DNA of 64,000 nt from Streptomyces sp. CB02980 (lineage in GTDB: Bacteria > Actinomycetota > Actinomycetes > Streptomycetales > Streptomycetaceae): assembly GCF_014451325.2 (NCBI RefSeq), contig NZ_JACSCH020000007.1:254965-318964 (forward strand). The letters run 5' to 3'. Every line of letters begins with the position of its first letter. Within the stretch, counting starts at the first letter, position 1. The notes under the pieces were generated by a model, which saw nothing but the letters and a program-made list of their open reading frames with translations, did not search any database and was not told where the DNA came from. Made by a program: the position numbers and the translations under genes. This document shows, one piece after another, positions 31,485-39,940 of this stretch.

Positions 31485-33238
31485 CAGTACTTACGCTCCA
31501 TCGGCTGGTAGCGGGTCTGGACGACCGGCTTGTAGTCGAGACGGACGGTCTCGGAGCCGTCCTCGCCGACCTCGCGGTACGCCATGGTGTGGCGCATGAA
31601 GTTGACGTCGTCGCGGGTGGGGTAGTCCTCGCGGTAGTGACCGCCGCGGGACTCCTTGCGCGCCAGGGCCGAGACGGCCATGACCTCGGCCAGTTCGAGC
31701 AGGTTGCCCAGCTCGATGGCCTCAAGGAGGTCCGTGTTGAAGCGCTTGCCCTTGTCCTGGATGGACACGTTCTCGTAGCGCTCGCGCAGCTCGGCGATCT
31801 TCTCGACGGCCGTCTTGATGGTCTGCTCCGTACGGAACACCATCACGTTGGCGTCCATCGTCTCCTGGAGCTCGCGACGGATGTCGGCCACCCGCTCGTT
31901 GCCCGTGGAGTTGCGCAGCTTTTCGATCTGCGCGACGACCAGCGACTCCGGGTTCTCCGGAAGCTCGACGAAGTCGTGCTTGGCGGAGTACTCGGCGGCG
32001 GCGATGCCGGACCGCTTGCCGAAGACGTTGATGTCGAGCAGCGAGTTGGTGCCCAGACGGTTGGCGCCGTGCACGGAGACACAGGCGACCTCGCCGGCCG
32101 CGTACAGGCCCGGGACGACGGTGGTGTTGTCCGACAGGACCTCACCCTCGACGTTGGTCGGGATGCCGCCCATGGCGTAGTGCGCGGTGGGCTGGATCGG
32201 GATCGGGTCCGTGTACGGCTCGATGCCGAGGTACGTACGGGCGAACTCGGTGATGTCCGGGAGCTTGGCGTCGAGCTGCTCCGGCGGAAGGTGCGTCAGG
32301 TCCAGGTAGACGTGGTCGCCCTCGGGACCGCAGCCGCGGCCCTCGCGGATCTCCGTGTAGATGGAGCGGGAGACGACGTCACGGGACGCGAGGTCCTTCA
32401 TGACCGGCGCGTACTTCTCCATGAAGCGCTCGCCGTCCTTGTTGCGGAGGATGCCGCCCTCACCGCGGGCGCCCTCCGTCAGCAGGATGCCCATGCGCCA
32501 GATGCCCGTCGGGTGGAACTGGAAGAACTCCATGTCCTCCAGCGGCAGACCGCGGCGGTAGCACGCGGCCTGGCCGTCACCGGTCAGGGTGTGCGCGTTG
32601 GAGGTCACCTTGAAGAACTTGCCGGTGCCGCCGGACGCGTAGATCACGGACTTGGCCTGGAAGACGTGGATCTCGCCGGTGGCCAGCTCGTAGGCGACCA
32701 CACCGGCGGACTTCTTGACGCCGTCCTCCTCGACCAGCAGCTGGTCCAGGACGTAGAACTCGTTGAAGAACTCCACGCCCTCCTTGACGCAGTTCTGGTA
32801 CAGCGTCTGGAGGATCATGTGGCCGGTGCGGTCCGCGGCGTAGCAGGACCGGCGGACCGGCGCCTCGCCGTGGTTGCGGGAGTGACCGCCGAAGCGGCGC
32901 TGGTCGATGGTGCCGTTCGGGGTCCGGTTGAACGGCAGGCCCATCTTCTCCAGGTCGAGGACGGCGTCGATGGCCTCCTTCGCCAGGATCTCGGCGGCGT
33001 CCTGGTCGACCAGGTAGTCACCGCCCTTGACCGTGTCGAAGGTGTGCCACTCCCAGTTGTCCTCCTCCACGTTCGCCAGCGCGGCGGCCATGCCGCCCTG
33101 CGCGGCGCCCGTGTGGGACCGGGTGGGGTAGAGCTTCGTCAGCACGGCGGTGCGGCTGCGCTTCGTCGACTCGATGGCGGCGCGCATGCCGGCGCCACCG
33201 GCGCCGACGATGACGGTGTCGTACTTGTGGATCTTCAT
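31484..33238 (-). CDS. sdhA: Succinate dehydrogenase flavoprotein subunit
   Basis: In this 584-residue subunit, FAD is bound by VIVGAGGAGMRAAIES and attached through the His in RSHTGAAQGGMAAAL. Substrate residues lie in RRFGGHSRNHG, HPTGIW and the late RLGTNSLLD. It oxidises succinate to fumarate in the TCA cycle. It starts at ATG 33238, 25 bp after sdhD, and its stop overlaps the sdhB start by one base. Confidence 0.98.
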   Translation of the reverse strand: MKIHKYDTVIVGAGGAGMRAAIESTKRSRTAVLTKLYPTRSHTGAAQGGMAAALANVEEDNWEWHTFDTVKGGDYLVDQDAAEILAKEAIDAVLDLEKMGLPFNRTPNGTIDQRRFGGHSRNHGEAPVRRSCYAADRTGHMILQTLYQNCVKEGVEFFNEFYVLDQLLVEEDGVKKSAGVVAYELATGEIHVFQAKSVIYASGGTGKFFKVTSNAHTLTGDGQAACYRRGLPLEDMEFFQFHPTGIWRMGILLTEGARGEGGILRNKDGERFMEKYAPVMKDLASRDVVSRSIYTEIREGRGCGPEGDHVYLDLTHLPPEQLDAKLPDITEFARTYLGIEPYTDPIPIQPTAHYAMGGIPTNVEGEVLSDNTTVVPGLYAAGEVACVSVHGANRLGTNSLLDINVFGKRSGIAAAEYSAKHDFVELPENPESLVVAQIEKLRNSTGNERVADIRRELQETMDANVMVFRTEQTIKTAVEKIAELRERYENVSIQDKGKRFNTDLLEAIELGNLLELAEVMAVSALARKESRGGHYREDYPTRDDVNFMRHTMAYREVGEDGSETVRLDYKPVVQTRYQPMERKY

Positions 33239-33263
33239 GTCGTGGATTACCTCAGCCCCGTGC

Positions 33264-33743
33264 CTAGCGGATGTTCGGGTCGAAGGTGAAGATCACCAGC
33301 GTGCCCAGAAGGATGGTGAACACCGTGGCGGTGTACAGCAGGCCCTTGAGCCACAGGCGCGTGTTGGCCCGCTCCGCGTAGTCGTTGATGACGGTACGGA
33401 GGCCGTTGGCGCCGTGCAGCATGGCGAGCCAGAGCATCAGCAGGTCCCAGACCTGCCAGAACGGGGACGCCCAGCGGCCGGCCACGAAGGCGAAGCCGAT
33501 CTTGGAGACGCCGCCGTCCAGGAAGAGCTGGATCAGCAGGTGGCCGAGGACCAGGACGACGAGGACCACGCCCGAGAGGCGCATGAAGAGCCACGCGGCC
33601 ATCTCGAAGTTGCCGCGGGTCGCGCGCGGGGTCTTGCCGGTGCGCTTGCGGGGGGCCTCGATGTACGGCGCGGGGTTGTCCACGTCGTAGTGGGCGCCGC
33701 CCTCGACGGGACCGATCGTGGTGGAGGTGGTGTCAGCAGACAT
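33264..33743 (-). CDS. sdhD: Succinate dehydrogenase membrane anchor subunit SdhD
   Basis: The 159-residue protein has a long soluble N-terminus, then three membrane helices starting at WLFMRLSGVVLVVLVLGHLL (haem-type His). LLMLWLAMLHGANGLRTVINDYAE holds the second His, and it ends in FTFDPNIR. Together with SdhC it binds haem b and quinone. It begins 8 nt after sdhC stops. Confidence 0.93.
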   Translation of the reverse strand: MSADTTSTTIGPVEGGAHYDVDNPAPYIEAPRKRTGKTPRATRGNFEMAAWLFMRLSGVVLVVLVLGHLLIQLFLDGGVSKIGFAFVAGRWASPFWQVWDLLMLWLAMLHGANGLRTVINDYAERANTRLWLKGLLYTATVFTILLGTLVIFTFDPNIR

Positions 33744-33751
33744 ATCTGGCG

Positions 33752-34132
33752 TCAGCTCCCGAACAGTTCACGTGCGGCGTGGCCGAGGACGGGGTACAGC
33801 GAGCCCGCCATCAGCACGACCCAGATGCCCACGACGGTCCAGAGCATCTGCTTCTGGTAGCGCGGGCCCTTGGACCAGAAGTCCACGGCGATGACACGGA
33901 GACCGTTCAGCGCGTGGAAGAGGATGGCAGCGACGAGGCCGTACTCGAGGAGAGCGACGATCGGCGTCTTGTAGGTCGCGACGACCTCGTCGTACGCCTC
34001 GGGGGAGACGCGGACGAGAGCGGTGTCCAGCACGTGTACGAACAGGAAGAAGAAGATGAGGACGCCGGTGACTCGATGAGCCACCCAGCTCCACATTCCT
34101 TCCCGGCCGCGGTACAGCGTTCCAGCCGGCAC
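33752..34132 (-). CDS. sdhC: Succinate dehydrogenase cytochrome b556 subunit SdhC
   Basis: The 126-residue protein has three membrane helices. WSWVAHRVTGVLIFFFLFVHVLDTALV carries the quinone-site and haem residues, and ILFHALNGLRVI the second His. GTG 34132 is the start, with GGAGGG upstream. It is the first gene of sdhCDAB, so the operon promoter lies in the 190 bp before it. Confidence 0.93.
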   Translation of the reverse strand: MPAGTLYRGREGMWSWVAHRVTGVLIFFFLFVHVLDTALVRVSPEAYDEVVATYKTPIVALLEYGLVAAILFHALNGLRVIAVDFWSKGPRYQKQMLWTVVGIWVVLMAGSLYPVLGHAARELFGS

Positions 34133-34298
34133 GGAAAAACCCTCCGGGAGCGGGGATCAGGGTCGGCCGGCTTCTCTGTCGGTCTGACCCGGCCGGGTAC
34201 GGTCCACCGGCCCCGGTCATCGTAGCGACGACTTGTCGGTTCGCTCGCGCGGGGTCCATCGGTGTGATCAAACAGGCACGGACGGACTATCGCACAGG
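34133..34298 (-). promoter_or_regulatory. Promoter region of the sdhCDAB operon
   Basis: This is the upstream region of sdhC, bounded by the terminator of the next gene. CCCCGGTCATCGTAGCGACG (about 34212-34231) could supply a -10 on the minus strand, but no pair of promoter hexamers is convincing and I see no clear palindromic operator. Confidence 0.4.
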
Positions 34299-34318
34299 CC
34301 GGAATCGCCGTATTCCGG
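34299..34318 (-). terminator. Hairpin after the ureide decarboxylase gene
   Basis: CCGGAAT and ATTCCGG form a 7-bp stem with a 6-nt loop, 6 nt past the stop on the minus strand. Confidence 0.6.
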
Positions 34319-34324
34319 ACGGAT

Positions 34325-34969
34325 TCACGGCCCGGAGTGTCGCGGCGTGAGGGCCTCCGCGAGTCGGAATGCAAGCCGGGCGCGGGCGAGCCGCCTCAGT
34401 TCGTCGGCGGCGACCACGCGTTCCTCCTCCGGTTCGTTGCCGAGACGTGACCGAATGCCTGCCAATACCTGGTCGAGGCGCTCTCCGGGCCGCACTCCGT
34501 CGAGGCTGATGACGAACGCGTGTCCGAAGCTGCTCTCGTACGCGGCGTGGGCGGCCCGCAGCGCGGTCCGCGCCGCCGGTGGGGCGTCGGGGTGCGGCAG
34601 GGCCGAGGACTCGGCGGCCAGGGCCTCGTCGAGGTCGGCGCGGGACAGGTCGTACCCGGCCTCGTCGGCGGCGGCGAGCAGCGCGTCGACGGTGGGGTAC
34701 GGACGGTGCGCCGCCACCCGCTCGGCCCAGCGGAGGCTGTGGCAGCAGGACAGGAGCAGGGCCTCGGCCTCGACGGGCGAGGCGGCGTTGAAGCCCGCGA
34801 GGCCGCGGACGGAGGGGCCCTGGTTCTGGGCGGGTATGGCAGGCGTGTCCGTGGAGCCCGGCTTGCGGCAGGGAACGTGGGTGTCGCTGGTCAGCGTGGG
34901 CTCCGGTACTCCGGGACGGGTGGGGCGGCTCGCGCGCGGGACGGGCGCGATGGGGTGGGTGTGACGCAA
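34325..34969 (-). CDS. 2-oxo-4-hydroxy-4-carboxy-5-ureidoimidazoline (OHCU) decarboxylase
   Basis: The core protein reads LAGFNAASPVEAEALLLSCCHSLRWAERVAAHRPYPT, the family signature with the paired cysteines and Arg-Pro, followed by helical ALRAAHAAYESSFGHAFVIS and EERVVAADELRRLARARL. The enzyme completes urate breakdown by making S-allantoin. The start is unsure: TTG 34969 gives 214 residues, while CTG 34894 is better placed behind GGAG. No other urate genes are adjacent. Confidence 0.8.
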   Translation of the reverse strand: MRHTHPIAPVPRASRPTRPGVPEPTLTSDTHVPCRKPGSTDTPAIPAQNQGPSVRGLAGFNAASPVEAEALLLSCCHSLRWAERVAAHRPYPTVDALLAAADEAGYDLSRADLDEALAAESSALPHPDAPPAARTALRAAHAAYESSFGHAFVISLDGVRPGERLDQVLAGIRSRLGNEPEEERVVAADELRRLARARLAFRLAEALTPRHSGP

Positions 34970-35122
34970 CGTTATCGACGGGACGAGGGAAGTGTCCGAC
35001 GGATGCGCGAATTTCACCCGGAAGGGAGAGTTTCGGAACAGGTGATGGACGAATGCGTTCCGGTCGCGGGGCCGTCGTGTCCCCCGATTGGCCGGACCGC
35101 CCGCCGTACGGGAGGATTCCGA

Positions 35123-36745
35123 ATGATGCGGTACTCCATACGAGGGCCCCACAAGGGCCCCGCACTCCTGGCGACGGCGGTGGCACTGGCCACCGTGGCG
35201 GCCTGCTCGGGCGGATCACCTTCCGGCTCGGGCACGTCCGCCGCCGCCCCCTCCGGTACGTCCGCGAGCGCGGCGCCCACCAGCGCACCGCCCAGCCCGA
35301 CGCCCACGCCGACCCGGACCTACCCGCTCTCCACCGCGCCCCGCACCATCCCCGCGGTCCGCGACCACGAGGCCGCCCGCGGACCCGGCTGGAAGCCCGC
35401 GGCCCCCGCCGGGGTCGTCGTCGCGGCGAACAGCGCGGGCCTCGCCGACGAGGGCAGGCTCCTCGCCGGGGAGCTCGGCATCCCGTACCGCGGCACCGTC
35501 GCCGCCGGGCCCGGGGACGTCGAGCTGGCGCTCGGCGGGACCGGAGCCCGCGAGTCGTACACCCTGACCGTCCGTGACAACCGGGTCCGGATCACCGGCC
35601 CCGACGAGGCCGGGGTCTTCTACGGCACCCGCACCCTCAAGCAGTCGGTGAAGGGCACCGGCGCGATGCCCGAGGGCGTCGTCACCGACGCGCCCGCGAA
35701 GCCCCAGCGCGGACTGAACGTCGACATCGCCCGCAAGTACTTCACCGCCGGCTGGATCGAGGACCGGCTCCGCGAGATGGCCGACCTCAAGCTCAACCAG
35801 TTCGGTCTGCACTTCTCCGACGACCAGGGCTTCCGGATCGCCTCGGACTCCCACCCCGAGATCGTCTCCGCCCAGCACCTCAGCAAGGCCGAGGTGCGCC
35901 GGATCCTCGCCCTCGCGCAGAGCCTGCACATCACCGTCGTGCCCGAGATCGACTCGCCCGGACACCTCGGCGCCGTCCTGCGCGCCCACCCGGACCTCCA
36001 GCTGCGCAACGTCCAGGGAGTCCCGCGGCAGGGCGCCATCGACATCTCGAAGCCCGCGTCGGCGCAGATCGTTGACGACCTGCTGAGGGAGTACTCCGCG
36101 CTCTTCCCCGGCGGCTGGTTCCACGTCGGCGCCGACGAGTACCAGGCGCTGACCGTCCGCAGCCCCTCCGCCTCGTACCCGCAGCTGGCCGCGGCGGCCC
36201 GGCAGAAGTACGGGCCCCAGGCCGGCGTCCAGGACCTGGCGGAGGGCTGGCTGAACGACCGTGCCGCCGTCGTGCGCGCGGCCGGGAAGACGGCCAAGGC
36301 CTGGAACGACGGCTTCTTCCGCGGCGGCGTCGTCACCGCGGACCAGCGCATCGAGGTCGAGTACTGGACGGGCAAGGAGCTCGGCGCCCGCCCGCCCGCC
36401 GAGTACCTGGCCGAGGGCCGCAAGGTCGTCAACCTCAACGACGAGTACCTGTACTACGTGCTCGGCGAGCCCAACCAGTTCACGTACCCCACGGGCCGCC
36501 GCATCTACGAGCAGTGGACCCCCCTGGTGCTGCGCGGCACGACCCCGGTCGCCGCCCGGTACGCCCCCCAGATCCTGGGCGCCCGGCTCGCGGTCTGGTG
36601 CGACCTGTCGGCGGCCCAGACCCCGACCCAGGTGGCGAACGGCATCCGCATGCCCCTGACGGCCCTCGCCCAGAAGGTCTGGGACGCCAGGACGCCGACC
36701 CCGACGTGGGAAGAGTTCAGGACTCTGGCGACGCAGGTGCGGTGA
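35123..36745 (+). CDS. Beta-N-acetylhexosaminidase lipoprotein (GH20)
   Basis: This 540-residue precursor has a lipobox ending at Cys28 (ATVAAC). After a Ser/Thr/Pro linker comes the GH20b domain (about 95-190), then the catalytic barrel with RGLNVDIARKYF, the hexosaminidase motif HVGADEYQ (Asp338-Glu339, assisting and acid residues) and a late WCDLS. It removes terminal GlcNAc/GalNAc from chitin, peptidoglycan or glycans outside the cell. ATG 35123 follows GGGAGG (35110-35115). Confidence 0.93.
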   Translation: MMRYSIRGPHKGPALLATAVALATVAACSGGSPSGSGTSAAAPSGTSASAAPTSAPPSPTPTPTRTYPLSTAPRTIPAVRDHEAARGPGWKPAAPAGVVVAANSAGLADEGRLLAGELGIPYRGTVAAGPGDVELALGGTGARESYTLTVRDNRVRITGPDEAGVFYGTRTLKQSVKGTGAMPEGVVTDAPAKPQRGLNVDIARKYFTAGWIEDRLREMADLKLNQFGLHFSDDQGFRIASDSHPEIVSAQHLSKAEVRRILALAQSLHITVVPEIDSPGHLGAVLRAHPDLQLRNVQGVPRQGAIDISKPASAQIVDDLLREYSALFPGGWFHVGADEYQALTVRSPSASYPQLAAAARQKYGPQAGVQDLAEGWLNDRAAVVRAAGKTAKAWNDGFFRGGVVTADQRIEVEYWTGKELGARPPAEYLAEGRKVVNLNDEYLYYVLGEPNQFTYPTGRRIYEQWTPLVLRGTTPVAARYAPQILGARLAVWCDLSAAQTPTQVANGIRMPLTALAQKVWDARTPTPTWEEFRTLATQVR

Positions 36746-36832
36746 TCTTCGTCGTGGACGCGACTGGTCCGGATCACGTAGGTTCCCCCGGCGGCGGCCG
36801 CCCGGTCGCCATGGGACCCCGGGGGGGACCAC

Positions 36833-37474
36833 ATGCTCACGCTGCGCAATCCGAACGGCCTTTCCCATGCCGTCGTGGCCCTGCTCGGGGGCAACATCTT
36901 CTTCGACGTCCTGCTCGGTCTCGCCGACGTCCGTGATCTGGCGGCCGACGAGACGGAGTACCTCGATTCGACGAGGTTCGGGCCGCTCGACCTGAACCTG
37001 GTGTACAGCCTGTCGTTCACGCTGTACGTGGCGACGGGGATCGTCTTCATCATCTGGTTCCGCCGACTGCGGAAGAACGCCGAAGTCTGGGCCGGCGACC
37101 TGCAGACCCGGAAGCCGGGCTACGCCATCGGAGGCTGGTTCATTCCGATCGGCAACTTCTGGATCCCCCGGGCGGTCGCCGTGGAGATCTGGCGGGCGAG
37201 TCGCTGGGACCCGTACGCCGCCGACGGCAAGCGGGAGCTGACGCTGCTCAACACCTGGTGGACGTGCTGGATCTTCGGCACCGTCGTGAACTGGACCTCC
37301 GGCCAGATGCTCAAGACGGCGGCGACCACCGGCGACTACGAGGCCGCGAGCCAGTGGTCCCTCGCCGGCTTCGGCCTCGACATCGTCGCCGCGGTCCTCG
37401 CGATCCTCTTCGTCCGCCGTCTGACCTCTATGCAGCACATCAAGGCCACTGGCATGATTCCGGCCGCGCAGTGA
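36833..37474 (+). CDS. DUF4328 membrane protein
   Basis: The 213-residue protein has four hydrophobic helices and the DUF4328 signature YAIGGWFIPIGNFWIPRAVA followed by EIWRAS near residue 100-125. Function unknown. The start ATG 36833 lies after a G-rich run (GGGGGGGACC). A small hairpin GCGCCGCACGGCGC at 37482-37495 follows the stop. Confidence 0.85.
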   Translation: MLTLRNPNGLSHAVVALLGGNIFFDVLLGLADVRDLAADETEYLDSTRFGPLDLNLVYSLSFTLYVATGIVFIIWFRRLRKNAEVWAGDLQTRKPGYAIGGWFIPIGNFWIPRAVAVEIWRASRWDPYAADGKRELTLLNTWWTCWIFGTVVNWTSGQMLKTAATTGDYEAASQWSLAGFGLDIVAAVLAILFVRRLTSMQHIKATGMIPAAQ

Positions 37475-37540
37475 CGAAAAAGCGCCGCACGGCGCAGTAG
37501 TGGAAGTACTGCGTCCGCATCGGGTGGCAAGGAGGCGTCC

Positions 37541-38113
37541 ATGACGTCGGCGACGGGCCGGAGCCTGCTGGAACTGATCGACGAGGCCGAGGAGCGAGGC
37601 CTGGCCGCGGCCGCTCTCGCCTGCCTCGACCGCTGCCTCCCGCTGTTCGCCGCCGACCGGGGCGATGTTCTGCGCCCGGCCTGGGCGGCGGTCGCCCGCG
37701 GGGACGGCGCGGCCTGGAGCGAAGCCGTCGCCAAGGCCCGCATCGAGCTGGACGCCGAAGCGGGCGCCTCCGGCACGGAGGGCGCCGGGGCCGTCCACGG
37801 AATGCTCGCGGACGCCCCCCTCGACTGGACGGCCGAGGCCCTGCGGGCCTGGGCCGCCGCGTGCTCCGTCACCGCCCTCGTCCTGCACGGGCGGTACGAC
37901 GCCGCCGACGTGCCCGACGGTCTCGTCGAGCGCTGCCGGGCCGGCGACGCGGACGGCGCGGGCCCGCTGCTCGCGGGAGAACTCCGCCGTCAGCAGGCCG
38001 TCCTCGAATCGGCCGCCCACGGCCCGACCGGCCTGCGCCGGGCCCGTGAGCTCTCCGTCGAGGGCGGCCGGGTGCTGCGCGCGGTCGTCTCCCGCCGGGC
38101 CCGCACCGCCTGA
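37541..38113 (+). CDS. Hypothetical helical protein
   Basis: The 190-residue cytoplasmic protein is Ala/Leu/Arg-rich and almost all helix, with repeats of a helical pair type (LLELIDEAEERGLAAAALACLDRCLPLF). It has no membrane segment. ATG 37541 has an excellent AAGGAGG at 37529-37535. I do not recognise the family. It converges with the Clp-N gene 7 bp away. Confidence 0.75.
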   Translation: MTSATGRSLLELIDEAEERGLAAAALACLDRCLPLFAADRGDVLRPAWAAVARGDGAAWSEAVAKARIELDAEAGASGTEGAGAVHGMLADAPLDWTAEALRAWAAACSVTALVLHGRYDAADVPDGLVERCRAGDADGAGPLLAGELRRQQAVLESAAHGPTGLRRARELSVEGGRVLRAVVSRRARTA

Positions 38114-38120
38114 GGTACTC

Positions 38121-38864
38121 CTAGGAAGCCGCCTCCGGGGCCTCGATCGTCGCCGAGGCGATCGTCTCGGCGATCTGCCGCTCGGCCGTCGCCTTGTCGA
38201 GGCCAAGACCCGCCAGCACGCCCGTACCGTCCTCGTGCTCCATGAGGGCCAGCAGGATGTGCTCGGTGCCGACGTAGTTGTGGCCGAGGCGCAGCGCCTC
38301 GCGGAACGTCAGCTCCAGGACCTTCTTCGCCGCCGCGTCGTACGGGACGAGCGCGGGCACCTCGGCGGCGGCCGGCGGCAGGGTCGCCGTGACGGCCTCC
38401 CGCAGCTGCTCCGGTGTCACGCCCCGCGAGGCGATCCAGAGCACCGCCAGCCCCTCGGGCTCGGCGAGCAGGCCGAGCGCCACGTGGCCGGGGACGATCT
38501 CGTCGTTCCCGGCGCTCTTCGCCTCGTTCTGGGAGGAGACGATCACGTTCCGCGCGCGCGGGGTGAAGCGGCCGAACCCCGCACTCGGGTCCATCTTCTC
38601 CGCGTCCGGGTCCTTGGGGACGAAGCGCTTCTGGGCCGCCTGGCGGGTGACGCCCATGCTGCGGCCGATGTCGGTCCAGGAGGCGCCGGAGCGCCGGGCC
38701 TGGTCCACGAAGTGGCCGATGAGGTGATCGGCGACATCGCCGAGGTGGTCCGCCGCGATGACCGCGTCGGAGAGCTGGTCCAGCGCGTCGGGGTGGACCT
38801 TCTTGATCGCGTCGATGAGTTCGTCGAGGCGGACAGGGACATTCATGCCGACTGGATTCGTCAT
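38121..38864 (-). CDS. Helix-turn-helix plus Clp N-terminal domain protein
   Basis: The 247-residue protein has a small N-terminal helical/HTH region (about 10-75, ending SWTDIGRSMGVTRQAAQKRF) followed by two Clp-N repeats (about 95-240: RFTPRARNVIVSSQNEAKSA...LGLLAEPEG and VLELTFREALRLGHNYVGTEHILLALM). It lacks the AAA ATPase domains of ClpC, so it may be an adaptor or a transcription factor with a Clp-type sensor. ATG 38864 lies 6 nt after a -10 (TAGGGT), implying a leaderless mRNA. Palindromes in its promoter suggest autoregulation. Confidence 0.85.
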   Translation of the reverse strand: MTNPVGMNVPVRLDELIDAIKKVHPDALDQLSDAVIAADHLGDVADHLIGHFVDQARRSGASWTDIGRSMGVTRQAAQKRFVPKDPDAEKMDPSAGFGRFTPRARNVIVSSQNEAKSAGNDEIVPGHVALGLLAEPEGLAVLWIASRGVTPEQLREAVTATLPPAAAEVPALVPYDAAAKKVLELTFREALRLGHNYVGTEHILLALMEHEDGTGVLAGLGLDKATAERQIAETIASATIEAPEAAS

Positions 38865-38870
38865 GAGGCA

Positions 38871-38913
38871 ACCCTAGGTTGACACTTCCTGCACTGTCAA
38901 CCGTCGGTTGACA
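38871..38913 (-). promoter_or_regulatory. Palindromic promoter/operator of the HTH-Clp-N gene
   Basis: A 19-bp palindrome TGTCAACCGTCGGTTGACA (38895-38913) overlaps a minus-strand -35 TTGACA (38900-38895). The -10 TAGGGT (38876-38871) follows 18 bp later and ends 6 bp before ATG. A third GTTGACA half-site (38878-38884) touches the -10. Both promoter elements are thus covered by GGTTGACA half-sites. Confidence 0.7.
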
Positions 38914-39190
38914 CTCCGTCGAGTGGTGACGGGAGGGGGAGGGAGAGGGGAGGGAAAAGGGAGACGGCCGGGGTCGCCACCCCCCACAGGAGAGACCCCG
39001 GCCGTCGTCCACGGAGCCGCAGCACGGCTCCGTACTCCATTCAGCGCCGGGAGTGCGCTTTCTGTCACACCGCGACCGCGCCGGCGGCATCCCGCACACC
39101 ACCGCCCGAAGGTTGCAAGTTGTACAAAGAGCCCGGACCGCGTGGACGCGGCGCCGCGACACGACGTAGCGTGCAGATGCGCGAGACGGC
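38914..39190. promoter_or_regulatory. Divergent spacer with long hairpin
   Basis: This region separates the Clp-N gene and the sigma-factor gene. GACGGCCGGGGTC (38963-38975) pairs with GACCCCGGCCGTC (38994-39006) across an 18-nt loop, a terminator-like hairpin with no gene obviously ending there. TTGCAAGTTGTACAAAGAG (39113-39131) is the most promoter-like stretch for the plus-strand gene. Confidence 0.5.
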
Positions 39191-39940
39191 GTGGCGGTGG
39201 TGACCAGCCGCGATGAGGCGACGACGCGACCGACGAACAGGGTTTGGGGAGTGCTGGGGGACGACGCGGAGCTGACGGCCGCGGTGCTCGCTGCGCAGGA
39301 CGGGGACGAGAACGCGTTCCGTACTGTGTATCGCGCCGTGCATCCACGGTTGCTCGGCTACATACGCACACTGGTCGGCGACATCGAGGCGGAGGACGTC
39401 GCCTCGGAGGCCTGGCTCCAGATAGCCCGCGACCTCGACCGCTTCGACGGCGACGCGGACCGCTTCCGCGGCTGGGCGGCCCGGATCGCGCGCAACCGCG
39501 CCCTCGACCACGTCCGCATGCGCGGCAGGCGCCCCGCCGTCGGGGCCGACGAGACCGAACTCACCGACAAGCCCGCCGCGTCCGACACCGCGGGCGAAGC
39601 CCTGGAGGCGCTGGCCACCGGCCACACCATGCAGCTGATCGCCCAGCTTCCGCAGGACCAGGCCGAGGCCGTCGTCCTGCGCGTCGTCGTCGGCCTCGAC
39701 GCCAAGACCGCCGCCGACACCCTGGGGAAACGCCCCGGAGCCGTCCGTACCGCGGCCCACCGCGGCCTCAAGAAGCTGGCCGAACTCCTCGGCGCCGACG
39801 GCGGGACTGCCGGGCCCGACGGCGCCGACGAGGCCGTCGTCCCGCTGGACGGTGTGCCTCCGCAACGCGGGCGCGTGCCGGGGTCCGTGGCCCCGGGCGG
39901 TGTGACGCAATCGCGTCCGCGTACGCAGAAGGACATGTGA
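39191..39940 (+). CDS. ECF-like RNA polymerase sigma factor
   Basis: Up to 249 residues from GTG 39191; GTG 39251 (MLGDDAELTAAVLAAQDGDE) after TTGGGGA may be the real start. Region 2: FRTVYRAVHPRLLGYIRTLVGDIEAEDVASEAWLQIARDLDRF and FRGWAARIARNRALDHVR. Region 4: LPQDQAEAVVLRVVVGLDAKTAADTLGKRPGAVRTAAHRGLKKL. A disordered tail follows. Its stop TGA overlaps the next ATG (TGATG), the standard arrangement for a sigma factor and its partner. Confidence 0.87.
   Translation: MAVVTSRDEATTRPTNRVWGVLGDDAELTAAVLAAQDGDENAFRTVYRAVHPRLLGYIRTLVGDIEAEDVASEAWLQIARDLDRFDGDADRFRGWAARIARNRALDHVRMRGRRPAVGADETELTDKPAASDTAGEALEALATGHTMQLIAQLPQDQAEAVVLRVVVGLDAKTAADTLGKRPGAVRTAAHRGLKKLAELLGADGGTAGPDGADEAVVPLDGVPPQRGRVPGSVAPGGVTQSRPRTQKDM

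Noticed and set aside
34970..35152. ATG 35152 as start of the OHCU decarboxylase
   Set aside because: The extra 61 residues would overlap the start of the divergent hexosaminidase gene and are not family-like.
35216..38206. A very long open frame (996 codons) on the minus strand across the hexosaminidase and two following genes
   Set aside because: High-GC codon bias leaves antisense frames open. The translation is low-complexity Arg/Gly/Val, has no domain, and lies opposite three well-supported genes.
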